Below are positions 47,536 through 58,949 of a stretch of 64,000 nt of DNA, in pieces (the first letter of the stretch is position 1; every line of letters begins with the position of its first letter). The notes beneath the pieces were generated by a model that had not been told where the DNA came from, did not search any database, and saw only the letters and a program-made list of their open reading frames with translations. A program made the translations under genes and the position numbers. The DNA comes from Dichetophora obliterata. Taxonomy: Eukaryota; Arthropoda; Insecta; Diptera; Sciomyzidae. The stretch is from contig OY986437.1 of assembly GCA_963920525.1 (NCBI GenBank), positions 29,617,063-29,681,062 on the forward strand. The letters are read 5' to 3'.

Positions 47536-48269
47536 TAAAATCATACAATTTTTATTTTTCAATTTCAATTTATGGCTTTAAAAGTTTTATAAAAATTTCG
47601 TTTTTTTGATTTCTTATAATGCCAAGAAAATGCTTAAAAATTAAAAGTACAAATATTTTTAATATTTTTAAAACCAATGCAAAATTTTTGTCCTTCATAG
47701 TTTTGAAGCTCAATTTAGTATTTAATATAGTATAAGTATAGAAGTGGCACGAAAGAACATTTTATACACGTTCATGTTCAGAAATACAACTTGAGCACGA
47801 AGGGAAGCCGATTGGTAAGCCAAGGTCACGTCTTTGTCACAAGCACCATCATCCCATATTTAATTGTGTGAGTTTTCCCTTCAGCTTTAGCGAAAGCAAT
47901 CTTGATCGACATGGAATGCTTGTGGAATCAATTTCAGGTTCTTAACCCTTTGATTTCCGAATTATTTCTAGCAGTGGCTAGACTAAAGTAAATTAAAATT
48001 TAGTTTTTTATAGCTAAATGGGCCCTTAAAAAATTTAGGCAAAATCAGTTAAAAGAAATGACACTTTCACATGATTTCCTAATGTTTGTGTATATGCACC
48101 ATAGCAAAAAAAAATTTACAGATCACATTGCACTTTATAAAAGAGTGTTTTTTAGAGATCTTTAAATTGTAATTAAACACGGAGAAAATTCTTTACGCAC
48201 AAGTCATGATCAAGCTGTTCATAAAATACCAGGGACCGAAAGTAACGATTATCTCTATCAATCAATTAT
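47536..48269. other. Intergenic, no gene seen
   Basis: AT-rich with no recognisable element ends. Confidence 0.45.
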
Positions 48270-48869
48270 TTAACCCTCCGATGGGTGAGAAGGTCCCTGG
48301 GGACCTTTTTAATTTTTAAACTGAAATTACTCCTTGATGGTCCATGGGAGATATACCCGACCCTTATATGTATTCCAAGGGAATTAAATGCAGAATCGTT
48401 TAAAAAGAAAATCAAGGCGATCCGACCAATAGTTTAGAATTTATAACGGTTTAAAGGTGTTTAGTACAAGAAAGGGTGACAAGGTCCCTAGGGATCTTGT
48501 ACTGAAATTGCAAAGAATTGTTAGTAAATGCAATTTATTTTGGCTTGGTTTTAATTGTTTTATTATTTGAACATATCACAAACGTATTCTTTGAATTTAA
48601 GGTACTTTGTAGATTATTGTTGGCCTTTCCTTGAAAAAATAATTACCTGTCTGGGGAAATTCAACGCTTTTTGAATTATTAATTATTTTATTGTTTGAAT
48701 TATTTTATTGAATTATTTTATTGTACATCACAAATGTCTTCTTCGAATTTAAGGTACCTTTTGGACTATTTTTATTGTGCCTTTGCTTGAAAATATAACA
48801 AACAGTCCATCCCTTTTTGAATTTTATTGCCTGCTTTATGGTTGAACTCAGGTAAACGTAGAAAAAGAG

Positions 48870-48877
48870 TATAAAAG
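48870..48877 (+). promoter_or_regulatory. TATA box of the piggyBac transposase
   Basis: TATAAAAG lies about 105 bp before the likely start codon at 48975, with TCATAC about 30 bp downstream as a possible initiator. Confidence 0.6.
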
Positions 48878-48974
48878 CGGCTTCAGTTTCGTAAACCGAA
48901 TCATACAAAGTTTACACAGTGAGCAGAAAATATCGTGTGCTAAGTTGTATACTGAATTACATAAAGAAAATACA

Positions 48975-50792
48975 ATGGCTGATAGAAATTTAGATATTGC
49001 TGAAATGGTGGTACGTTGTAGTACACGCTACCAGCAAATGAGTGAGGAAGAAAGAAAAGCAGTGGATGGGAGATTTGCAGGCTTCATGAGTGAGGCGGAT
49101 GAAGTTGATGTTCCTGCATTTGATCTTGAAGGTGCAGAAGATGACTTGACATATCAACCAAATTTTCATGTTGATGATTCTGATGCCGAAAGTGAAGCAG
49201 ATGTAGAGATCAATGAAGATATTAGTGATGACGACGATGATGAAGAGGAAGAAACTGATGCTCCGCAAACAAGTGACAATTACTTAATTTCCAAAGATGG
49301 CAACAAATAGAGTAAAAATAAACCACCGACTTCCCGCACTCGTTAAGTGATAGCTGCAGGGAATTTGGCAAATCCAACGAACACAAAAGAATGGAAAACA
49401 ATCACTTTGAAGGAGTTCGATACCTTTTTGGCTATTATTTTGTATGCTGGACTCACCAAATCGAATAGTGAACCTGCTTCAGAGCTATGGGGCACAACGC
49501 GCAGTCCAATATACAAAGCTGCATTATCGTATGATCACTTCAGATGCATGCTACAATGTCTTAGATTCGACAATAGAAATACGCGAAAGCTGTAACTAAC
49601 CAGAAGCTAAACTACGGCTATTGATGATGTTTAGTAAATGTTACAGTCTAACTTGGCAGCAGCTTACACTCCGCATGATGCAATGACAGTTGATGAGCAG
49701 TTATTCCCATACAGAGGCCGCAGCCGCTTCACACAATACATTCCGTCGAAGCCTGCCAAGTATGGTATAAAGGTATGGTGGTTGTGCGACTTGAAATCAT
49801 TTTATCCTGTCAAAGGAATAATTGACTCTGGTAAAATGCCTGACCAAACACGAGAGGTCAATCAAGGGCAGAATGTTGTACTTCAACTTGCGCAGAGCAA
49901 TTTAGATGCAGGCCGCACAATTTATGCTGGCAATTTCTTCTTCACTTTGGAATTAGTGCGTATTTGGATCAGGAAGAAAACTGCATTTGTTGGAACAGTG
50001 CGCTCGAAAAAGACATTTGTGCCACAGGAGTTCCAAAAAATTGTATGCTTCCTGTCAACAGCACATTGCTCGGCTTCAACGAAGGCGATGTAGCGCTGTG
50101 TTCATATGTGCACAAGAATGAAGAACAAAGCGGTAATTTTGCTGTCCACACAACATTATACTTGCGGTGGGGACATGCAATCTAAGAATCAGAAACCGTT
50201 TGCTATTTTGGACCACAACGCCAACAAATTAGGCGCTGATACAATGGACCAGATGCTTGGCACGTATACATGCAAGCGTTCAACAAACCGCTGGCCACTG
50301 GCCCTGTTTTATAATATGGTGGACGTTGCTACACTAGCAGCATTTATTTTATATAATGAAATGCAGCCAATTCGAAGAAGTGACAGATGACGGTCATTCC
50401 TGATGATGCTGACAAAACAATTGGCAGTACCAAACATAGAGGAACGAGCGCTCAACAATCGCATAACCGCATATCCAAGGATACGGAACGCAATGGAAGC
50501 ATTTGATGTAAAGGTGAGAAAAATCAATTCTTATGTTCAAAAGCAGAATAAGTTTTTAGTTTCTTTTTGTTCTTTTTAGATATTATCAAGACCTACAGAA
50601 GCAGAAGCAGCTGCACCGCCATTTATGCCTAGAGGAAACAGACCTTCATGTCGCCTATGTCGTTCTAAGTACGGACGGTAGCGGAAAACTAGGTCCTATT
50701 GCAATTCCTGCAACAATCCAGTTTGTGCAAAGCATTCTACACTCATGCATCGATGCAACACCTGCACAGAAAATATTTTGGACGAGGGATAA
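48975..50792 (+). pseudogene. piggyBac transposase, interrupted
   Basis: The N-terminus starts MADRNLDIAEMVVRC and has a long acidic stretch. TAG at 49308 ends the first frame. The next pieces read EFDTFLAIILYAGLTKSN and MLQCLRFDNRNTR, then a break, then AMTVDEQLFPYRGRSRF (first catalytic Asp in TVDEQ) and YIPSKPAKYGIKVWWLCD. The second Asp should stand in a 'DN-(F/W/Y)-FT' motif, but here the text is IYAGNFFFTLEL, so it is Gly. ADTMDQMLGTYTCKR, with the third Asp, and STNRWPLALFYNM follow. A 66-nt intron (50514-50579, GTGAGA...TTTTAG) precedes the Cys-rich C-terminal domain (RPSCRLCRSKYG, stop, NPVCAKHSTLMHRCNTC). With frameshifts, at least two stops and a lost catalytic residue, it cannot be active. 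Confidence 0.92.
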
Positions 50793-51064
50793 TCTACTCA
50801 ACAATAGTTATTTAAGCTTTTTTTATATAAAACTCAAAAAAATTCATAGTGTTAGTATATAAAAAAAAGTTCTGGAATTAATTTAAAATTAATAATTAAT
50901 AGATAATAACAAAACAAAAAAAAGAAATTGAAAAAAAAAATTTTCGTACAAAATTCCATACAAATACAAATAGGTCCCTGGGGACCTTGTACTGCATATA
51001 AGGGCAACGGATGACTCACCCATCGGAGGGTTAATAACACTTATTTTTTTATCGATATGTTTTC

Positions 51065-51255
51065 GATCAGAAATAAAAGTTATTTCTTGATCGTTATTTT
51101 TTTCAATCGGAAATAAAAGTTATTTCTTGGTCGTTATTTTTTTCATCAGAAATAGAAGTTATTTCTTGGTCATTATTTTTTGATCAGAAATAACAGTTAT
51201 TTTTTTACCGTTGTTTTTTTTTTAATTAGAAATAAAAGTTATTTTTCGATCGATT
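51065..51255. repeat. Minisatellite, about 40-bp unit, five copies
   Basis: The unit core GAAATAAAAGTTATTTCTTG starts at about 51070, 51110, 51149, 51187 and 51229, spaced 38 to 42 bp. It begins just outside the piggyBac right end. Confidence 0.85.
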
Positions 51256-52288
51256 TTTTCGAATAGAAGAAAAAAACTATTTTTTGACTGAAATAATTTC
51301 TATCAAAAAACTAACACATTCATAATGAAAAACAAATTCTCGAAAAACCAACCTTCAAACAAATAAAAAGAGTATAGCAGTGAGGGGACTGCCGACCAAA
51401 GTGAAAACCTATGTATAAAATACTAGTATTCCCGGGCAGACATTGTCCTGGCACAGACCACCTTACTGCTATATACGCATTTTCATGCTAATCGGAAGAA
51501 AAATTTATATATTTTCTCCCTCTAACCGTTTGATTATTTCTTAAAAAATATTTTATAGTAAGATAGTGCTTTTGTTTTATAACTATACCAAACTATACTC
51601 TTACATTTAAATTTAACATTGTTGATATAAAAATAAAATATAGGGAGCACTACGTTCTAGTAGATATCTTCACCCCGGCGCTACCTGGGAATTTCAAACT
51701 AACAAAAGGCCACTCATACAACTTTGGGTTGCATATGGCTCCTGAATCAATGCAAAACTAACACCATTTTCTAGCAATAACTGGTCACACATGACTGCAT
51801 ATTAGGGCGGGTCGATTTAAAAATTGCCCATTGCTCAGTGAAAATCGTATTCTAGGGATCAAAATAAGAAACTTTGCCCGAGGAACTATACCTCTAAAAC
51901 GAATTCTAATGCCCCAACTTTTGACTTTTGCCCCGTAGGGTCAAATTTTGAAAAATCCCTCTTTGACCCATTTAGAGTGCGCTTTGAACAAGATCAACAA
52001 TTTTTTATATTAAAAAATAATTTTTTTATGATGAATGAGTGTTACAATGTACTTTAAAAGTTAAAATATCGTTGTTTAATATTTTCACTTTTTAAAAAAA
52101 ATCCTAAAAATACCTTAAATTTTCGAGCGCCAGACCACCGGCCTTGCTTTAACTGCCTATGAACATTCATGTCTGAGTTCGCAATAAAAATATACACCTA
52201 AATCAATTGGCATCTTGTGATAGTTTTCAACCCGTTCAATGGATCCTTGCTGCTTTTGGATAGCTTATGCTAATGCACAATGCTTTTT
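51256..52288. other. Intergenic, no gene seen
   Basis: AT-rich, with a GC-richer patch at 51380-51480. No element ends or coding signal are recognised. Confidence 0.4.
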
Positions 52289-52754
52289 ACTACGTTTCCA
52301 TGGCAAGTTGAGCCTGAGTTGGGTTTTCGTCAAGTTGACAAAATGACGTTTCTAGCTCGATAGTGCTTCCATGCACAACATTGAGTCGAGTTGGACTTCG
52401 GCCATTCTATTCGCCATTTTTTCTTAGTATAAATGTGTGTGCTCAGAAGGTGCAAAATTAACTAAACATGTTGAGTCTTTGGTCAGTATTAGTTTCTGCT
52501 ACTTTGTGTGCCTGCTGAATGGTTTGTTACATTTTATGTCAGCTCAGTAGCAGAAATAAAATAACAAATAATCAAGAAAACCTCGCTCAACAGTTGAGCA
52601 GCTGTTTCATTTTCTGAACGCATCCAATCTTATTCAATTAAATCTAACAAGTTTCGCGGAGTTTCGTGGATTTAACGAAATTCAACTCAACTCGCGTTTC
52701 CATGGGAAGCAAATCCCGAGTCAACTCCGACTTAACTCGCCATTTAAACGTAGT
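52289..52754. mobile_element. ACTACGTTTCC MITE, copy 2
   Basis: The left end ACTACGTTTCCATGGCAAG and the right end AAACGTAGT correspond to 29328-29702, with the same GTTGAGCCTGAGTTGG and CAACTCAACTCGCGTTTCCA inner blocks. It carries about 90 bp more internal sequence than copy 1. No TSD remains. Confidence 0.82.
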
Positions 52755-54316
52755 GTATAATCGATAATTGTGATTTGTAGGATTATAGCTTCACGCATTC
52801 ACAATAGAATATTTAAGATAGCTAATGCACAAACCCTTTAATAAATTCCTGCCATCTACTGTAACATATTGTAGCTTCAGTTCATACTTAAGGCTTGATT
52901 ACCCAAGCGTAACGTGAGGTGGCGCAGCGGGATGTAGCGTAATGCGACGTTGCCTCGAGGATAAGCGATTACCGAAATCGTAATCCAACGTAGTGCAGGC
53001 GGCGTAGTGCAGGGCACTCATATTATTCTAGTAGGCTTATTTACTTCTCCTCGTCAATAAAAGATTGCATTCTTTCTTATATAGTATTAAAATTTACAAT
53101 AATGTGAAGTTAAACAAATTTTTTCGCAAATCACAAAACGAGGCGTAAAAAGCTTCGCTTCAAAAATAGGGTAAATTACGTAATTGTATTAAAAAGAAAT
53201 GGTCATCACAAAATTATTTTAAGCTCTATAGAAATTTTAGATCCATTAAAGGTAAGTGCATTGTCAATTTTTTAAATTGTTAAATTTATTTGAAAAAACA
53301 AAATTTAACCACGGGAGTTATGTCAACAGCATCTTCACCACCAGTATCACTACCTGCTGTCAAGGAAACAGATATGGTAGCTCTAGACTGGCCACAATAA
53401 GATAATTAAACTAATTATAAGGGTACACTGATTATAAAAAAATACATTATGAAGATATGTTTTTGGTAATTAGGATAAGAATACTCACTATAAAGGGAAA
53501 AAACCAAAAACTCATTATAAGGGTTTGCTTATGAGATAAGAACAATATTGTAATCCACCTATAAATGTATAAAATAACCTAAAATTTAACAATAAAGACA
53601 AGATTCATTCTCACCTCTGAAGGGTTCAGACATCATATTTCGGGCACATAATATGCATTATACCACGTTTTTCAGTATGTTTAATCCTTTACAATTTTGT
53701 CATTGCAAATTACGCTGCTGTAAACTTACCGAAGATACACTGTTTACATCGCCAATACGGCGATCATTGAATACCACTAATAAATCTGAAATACCGTTAC
53801 TTTAAATGCATACCAAAAAGTTGGAGAGGCCCAAAGTTTGAAACCTTTTATGCAACATTGGTGCTCAAAGGGTTAACAAAAGGCCAGAGTAACCTTGTAT
53901 GCAACAAGAATAGACGGGGGGCTTAATCGCCATGCAGTTCGCTCAACAAGTTAACTTATTTGTATTAACCGACCGACCAGTCGTCTGTTTGTCTGTCTCA
54001 AACATACAGCTAGATATAAGGATGTTTATGTAAAAGTAATAAAAATCCCCTTGTTTACATATGCATTTTGGCAAACAGAAGATCACCGCTTTATTACGAG
54101 AATAGTAAAGATTTTATCGAGTGTCTTGAAAAACGATTTATGAACGCATGTGCAGTAACCATCAGCCGAGAAGATATGTAACATTTGATGTGTAATCCTC
54201 TCATCAAATTCTAAAGAAATTTTTAGTATTTTAATAAGATATATCTACACAAAAGTATGCGAGTCTAAATATTTGTACATACCTATAATAAAGATACGAA
54301 CGATTGAGATTTTTGC
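52755..54316. other. Intergenic, 5' of the Gly/Tyr gene
   Basis: A possible truncated Harbinger-style left end (AAGGCTTGATTACCCAAGCG, 52892) has no right partner. A 26-codon frame at 53320-53400 (ending ETDMVALDWPQ) is followed by (C/T)T.ATTATAAGGG repeats at 53405-53530. Neither is enough for a gene call. Confidence 0.35.
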
Positions 54317-54353
54317 TATAAAAGATCTCGTCCCGAATTGTTGGAGATCAGTT
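54317..54353 (+). promoter_or_regulatory. TATA box and initiator of the Gly/Tyr gene
   Basis: TATAAAAG at 54317-54324 is followed by TCAGTT at 54348-54353, a consensus insect initiator; the A at 54350 is 33 bp from the first T of the TATA box. This would give a 5' UTR of about 112 nt. Confidence 0.8.
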
Positions 54354-54461
54354 CTAAATGCGATATCGACAACTATAGATTTTTCATTCCAAGCCTCACG
54401 GCATAAAAGTGTTAATTTAAAATATTAATTTGGTGTTAATTTGGTCTAAAAACAAAACACA

Positions 54462-54989
54462 ATGATTAAGGTATATATAATTTCGAAAAATGCTCATGTA
54501 ATCAAATCGTTTGTTGCACTCAAAGAAATGAGTCAGAAAAAGTTCTGAAAAATAAAGAACGATTAAAAAAAATAAACAAATAAACACACTTTTATCGTTT
54601 TAGTACGCCACAGTTTCAATTGTGCTGGTAGCTTTGGCGCTGCAAGCTCAAACTTATCCTGCTGACCCAGCAAACAGTGCAGCAGCAGATGCTTTGGCAA
54701 TAGAGGTAAAAGTAAATATTTCATTTGGAAATGAAAGAAATTATTTTATACCAATTTTTATGCCAAATAGAACAATGGCGTGGCTGAGGCAGCCACAGGC
54801 GATGACGATTTGAGCGGTTCGGAGACCTTTGGTTTTGGTTATTACCCCGGCTTTTATGGCGGTTATGGTTACGGACGACGCTTCGGTGGTTATGGTTATG
54901 GACATGGATGGGGCTATGGCGGCTATGGTGGTGGTTATGGTTATGGTGGCTACTATCACCGCAGACCGATTTTCCCAGTATTTGGTTGA
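54462..54989 (+). CDS. Secreted Gly/Tyr-rich protein, 109 residues, 3 exons
   Basis: Exon 1 (54462-54470) encodes only Met-Ile-Lys. Intron 1 is 54471-54603 (GTATAT...TTTTAG). Exon 2 (54604-54705) encodes a signal peptide core, YATVSIVLVALALQAQTYP, and DPANSAAADALAIE. Intron 2 is 54706-54770 (GTAAAA...AATAG). Exon 3 (54771-54989) gives an acidic stretch (ATGDDDLSGSE), then Gly-Tyr repeats of GYG/GGY type (about residues 57-98) and the tail HRRPIFPVFG. Both joins are phase 0. Signal peptide plus GY repeats is typical of cuticular or other extracellular structural proteins and of some glycine-rich peptides of insects; the exact role is not shown. Overlapping frames on the other strand and frame are shadows of the repeat. 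Confidence 0.9.
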
Positions 54990-55035
54990 TAGATATGTCA
55001 TCAGTAAAATGTCAGAATTTGAGATTGTTTTCATT

Positions 55036-55041
55036 AATAAA
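55036..55041 (+). terminator. Poly(A) signal of the Gly/Tyr gene
   Basis: AATAAA stands 47 nt after the stop codon. Confidence 0.75.
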
Positions 55042-57535
55042 TCACGTTAAGTGTTTACATGTTAGTTTTCTTTATAAAATTATAATTTTAATATGTTCTA
55101 AACGATAGACCCTGATTTGCAAATTTTTTGCTAATTACAATAGTAACTTTTGATCGACTTTTATATTGATTTGTTGACTATTTGTATTATCACACGTTAG
55201 CAAAATATTGTGAAATCCAAGTATTATTGTTATTGGCGTGGTATTTATTTTGCTGAAATGTTTCTATTTGCAGAACAACAGAGAGTATCAGTTCTAGAAG
55301 TTTCTCTCCGGGAATTCCCTTAAATATCTTGTATCAATAATACTTTAAATCTTGAACAATCATCGATTTTTTGACTCATCAATTTGAGGAGTCAAAAGAA
55401 AAGCATAACAAATGACTCAAAATAAATAAATACTTGATGAATAGAACAAAAAAATTTATAATTTTATCTTTTTTAATAAGAGTGTTGAAAAATATGCTGA
55501 TGTATTAATATTTACTTTTAATAAACATATTTAAAAAAAATTTAATAAAATTATAAATAAAAAAATTAAAAATTGAAATGAAAACCTTATTTTTTAATAA
55601 CTTTGTAATGCATTTCTTTTAATTTTTTATTAAGTAAAAAATATAAACTCTGTATTCTGTAGGCTTGTGTGTTATAAAGATTCAATTGATCTATTTTTTA
55701 TAACATCGAAAGTAATAGAAAGAAAAGAATTCATATTAAATTAAAAAAAAAATGTTCCCAACCGGCCATCTAGAAAGCGAACGGCAATTGAGAATAATCT
55801 TAATAAAAACAGAGTGTTGTAAGTTTTTTTTAATATCACTTTTAACATGCTTGTTAAATTGAGAAATCACAATAAAATTTCAATCGTATTTGAGAAGCGT
55901 TTGCATTTATAACTGATTTTCATGCATGCTTAATAAACACTTATATGTAACAATACAATATTAAATATTACTGAGAAAAATTTTTTTATGCAACAGCCAT
56001 GTTTTTTCTGTCAAAAAATATATTTTTTTTATTTGCAGCGTGTAGTGAAAATTGTAAATTTGGTTATTATATATATTATGGTTATTATAAATATTATTGT
56101 AATAATTTTGGTTAGTATTACAAATAAGTTAAAAAATTTAAAAATTATCAATTAATTTGAACATTTATTAGATGGGGCTCTACAGCTAGGAACATGCGGA
56201 GATGAATTTATCAAAGATGCGTGGACTTTCTTCTAATTTGGCAAAAAAAGGGTTCATCAAAGCGCAAGTCTCAAAAAAAAAAAAAAAAAAAAAATTAAAA
56301 TAACTTCATATAATAAATTTTAAATAAAATTTCTTGAATTTAATTAATGAATAAAAATAAATTAAAATAAACTTTGAAAATTAATTTAAGCAAAACCTAT
56401 ACAGCTGGAATTTAAGAACGATGGGCTCTTTAGCATTGTTAATGATATTTCTCTCACCGAATGTAAGGTAACTGACATTTTTTTATCATCAATATAATCA
56501 TTGCTAATCACACTTAATGAATATTATGAATTTTTATGATTCATTAACAATGCTCAAAAGTGTAGCTTATTTAACAATTGCCAGAAAAAGCTTATAAAAC
56601 TTATATTGAGAATAGTAAGCTTTTGTTAACATGTGTTAATATAATATTATCTGTTTAAGCTTTTTCTACAATTGCAAAAAAAAGCTGATAAAAATCTTGC
56701 CAGAGTTATATTATCACAAGGGTTCCGTTTTGATTTTTCTACAATTGTTGCGATAGCCTTTTTCAATGCTTTTTCAAGTTTTTTTCAAGCTTAATGCTTA
56801 TGTTGTCAAGCTTGTTATAATATTATTCTAAAGCATTTTGGCCTGTTGGGTTGTATCAAATTTTTTTCAAGAACCCAGCTGGACAACTCTAACGTCTTCA
56901 CAAACACAACGAAACAAAATTTGCTTTTCTTCAATACATTCTGATGTTATGTTAAACAGGGAAAGTTATGTTTGATTGTACATCTTGCTCTTTTACGGCC
57001 AAAAATATAAAAAAATGGCAAAAAAAAAATAACAAACCAAACAAAATGAGCCGTACAATCGAAAGGAAGTATACAAAAATTATAAATGAAATAAAACAAT
57101 TACACATTTTTTTCTTTTCAGAAGACTAAATAGGATTCCTGAAAAACATTTTGATTTTCTGGATTGACTACAATTGCAACTCAAACAACTGCATGCAAAC
57201 AACAAGAAATGCATGCTAAACCCATGGATTTTATATTAATTGTGTTTGGCTTTGTGTTAATTTGGTAAAGGCGTAATGTTGTAACCCGTAACCTCAAGGT
57301 AATTAATGCATTGCAAGAAATAAATAAAAATAGATTCAAAAATCGTCTTTGTAATTTAAAATAAACGTCAGAGTTCTATTCTCTGGGCTAGGGGGTGGTC
57401 ATGATATAGCGGCATGGGGAGAAGATTGCAAATCAGATTTTCTTATTGGTGTGAGCAGTTCAGCTAAACTTTTTTTTATGGCTAAAAAATATGTGGCAGA
57501 CAGAAATGCCAGATCACACAAATGAGCGTCTGCCC
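55042..57535. other. Long AT-rich intergenic stretch
   Basis: No element ends or genes are recognised. A run of about 28 A lies near 56274. A few AAGCTTTTT / AAAAAGCTT motifs in both orientations lie at 56590-56790. Confidence 0.45.
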
Positions 57536-57538
57536 ATA

Positions 57539-57957
57539 GGCGCCTGTTACACGTTCAATATTTATTGTGATACTTGGATCGCGATCCAAATTCATGGATT
57601 GATGGATCGCGGTTGAATGCTACACGTTCAATATTTATCGCGTCAGTATTCATACAATTTTTGCTAAGTGTGCTCACGAAAACCTAACTGCACAAGTACT
57701 TAAATGCACAGGCATATGAATACCGTGAATACCGCTAATTTTTATTTCACCGCCTACTGCCGTATGGCGTATTGATGACACAAAATATGCTACACGTTCA
57801 ATATTTATTGACAGTTTTGTGATCCGCGATCTAGATTTCAAAATATTTAAATATTTTGCGATCTGGATCACGATCCGTCAATATTGCATGCTACACGTAC
57901 AATAAATATCACGATACTGTATATTGATCAATATATATTGAACGTGTAACAGGCGCC
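57539..57957. mobile_element. MITE with repeated terminal motif
   Basis: The ends GGCGCCTGTTACACGTTCAA and complement are flanked by ATA on both sides (57536-57538, 57958-57960). The subterminal motif TACACGTTCAATATTTAT recurs inside at about 57622 and 57791, with a diverged form at about 57891. GATC-rich words such as GGATCGCGATCC accompany it. Confidence 0.82.
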
Positions 57958-58090
57958 ATATATCTAGTATGATCCCTCCAGGAAATGTGAGCATTCCCGG
58001 ATGTTACCAGGAAACATTCCATGGAATGTAGGAAGCATTCCCCTTTGTTGCACACTCCATTGCTTTTTTTACATAGCATGTAATTAGAGG

Positions 58091-58234
58091 GAAACATTCC
58101 TCCCCGCTGTGTTAAAAAGTCATGTTGAAACATTCCTCTCCGCTGTCCTCATAAGTGAATTGGAAGCAGTCCTCTCCCCTGTTTTAAGAATTAATGTGGA
58201 AACATTCCTCTCCCTTGTTATGAAAATGTATTCG
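58091..58234. repeat. Four 36-bp tandem repeats
   Basis: Units start at 58091, 58127, 58163 and 58199, exactly 36 bp apart, each beginning GAA(A/G)CA(T/G)TCCTC(T/C)CC. The array ends where the tRNA-like block begins. Confidence 0.9.
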
Positions 58235-58298
58235 GCCAGGATTCGAACCCGGGACCCCTGAGCGACAGTCGAGCGCGCTACCACTAGACTATCGAATT
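58229..58298 (-). pseudogene. tRNA-like sequence (Asp-type), degenerate
   Basis: On the minus strand TAGTCTAGTGG fits the A box and GGTTCGAATCC the B box. The T arm CCGGG-TTCGAAT-CCTGG pairs fully. The anticodon loop CTGTCGC would present GTC (Asp), but its stem has a mismatch, and the acceptor stem pairs at only about five of seven positions. It is more likely a tRNA pseudogene or SINE-like head than a working gene. Confidence 0.6.
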
Positions 58299-58949
58299 CT
58301 AGAATAAGCGGCTAGAAAACAATGATATTAATATTTTCTATTGTCATTGCTTGACAATAAATAAAAGTTTCCAAATTCATTCTTAAAGAAGCGGTTTGGA
58401 AACAAAATAAATACAAAACTTCCCTTAAGCTTCCAAAAGATACGGTTTGGAAACACTATAAATACAAAACTACCCTTAAGCTTTCAAAAGATACGGTGGG
58501 GAATGTTTCTTTATCACTTTTAGATGGAAGCCTTCCGATTTTTCCTGGAGGGATGGTAGAAGAAATTTAACGTGCAATGTATGGAAAATTTAATATGAAT
58601 GTAACCTCAAGGTCGCTACGTATATGCCATATATACGGAATATTTAACAGTTAGGTGTCTAGCTGGGAACTGTGGAGACGTTGAAAGTGACAAGATTGTA
58701 AATTATTCATAAACACTCTTAACAAAAATTCTCATCAGCAAGCGCCAAGAAGGAAATGTTTTTCTTAATAAACCATCTCCGTACGTCAGAACCCAGAGGT
58801 AAATGGACACGTAACCGACTATTTCTTAACTATGATGTGACTGTGGGGCCACCACTTTTTTGGGCGCTTTTCTAATTTTAGGATGACACTTGGTTTTTTT
58901 TTGTTTGTTAAATTTTATAAAAAACTAGTAAGGAATCACCTTCGCCTGG

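Larger units (their letters stand above)
48274..51030 (+). mobile_element. piggyBac element, full length, dead
   Basis: A perfect 16-bp TIR, CCCTCCGATGGGTGAG, is bounded by TTAA at 48270-48273 and 51031-51034. GGTCCCTGGGGACC palindromes lie just inside both ends, with a further diverged copy at about 48482-48496. One transposase gene fills the centre but is interrupted by stops and frameshifts. At 2757 bp it has the usual size of an autonomous piggyBac relative. Confidence 0.95.
57972..58554. mobile_element. TIR element with 36-bp tandem repeats and a tRNA-like block
   Basis: The inverted ends ATCCCTCCAGGAAA enclose 583 bp. The order inside is: degenerate GGAAACATTCC units, four 36-bp tandem repeats (58091-58234), a tRNA-like sequence on the minus strand (58229-58298), and two 51-bp repeats beginning GGTTTGGAAACA (58393, 58444). 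No TSD is identified. It starts 15 bp after the MITE 57539-57957. Confidence 0.7.

Noticed and set aside
54741..55108. Further frames over the Gly/Tyr exon
   Set aside because: They are other readings of the same GGT/TAT repeat; only the spliced frame has signal peptide, phase and stop in place.
58229..58298. A functional tRNA-Asp gene
   Set aside because: The A and B boxes and the T arm fit, but the acceptor and anticodon stems are mismatched, and it lies in a repeat element.
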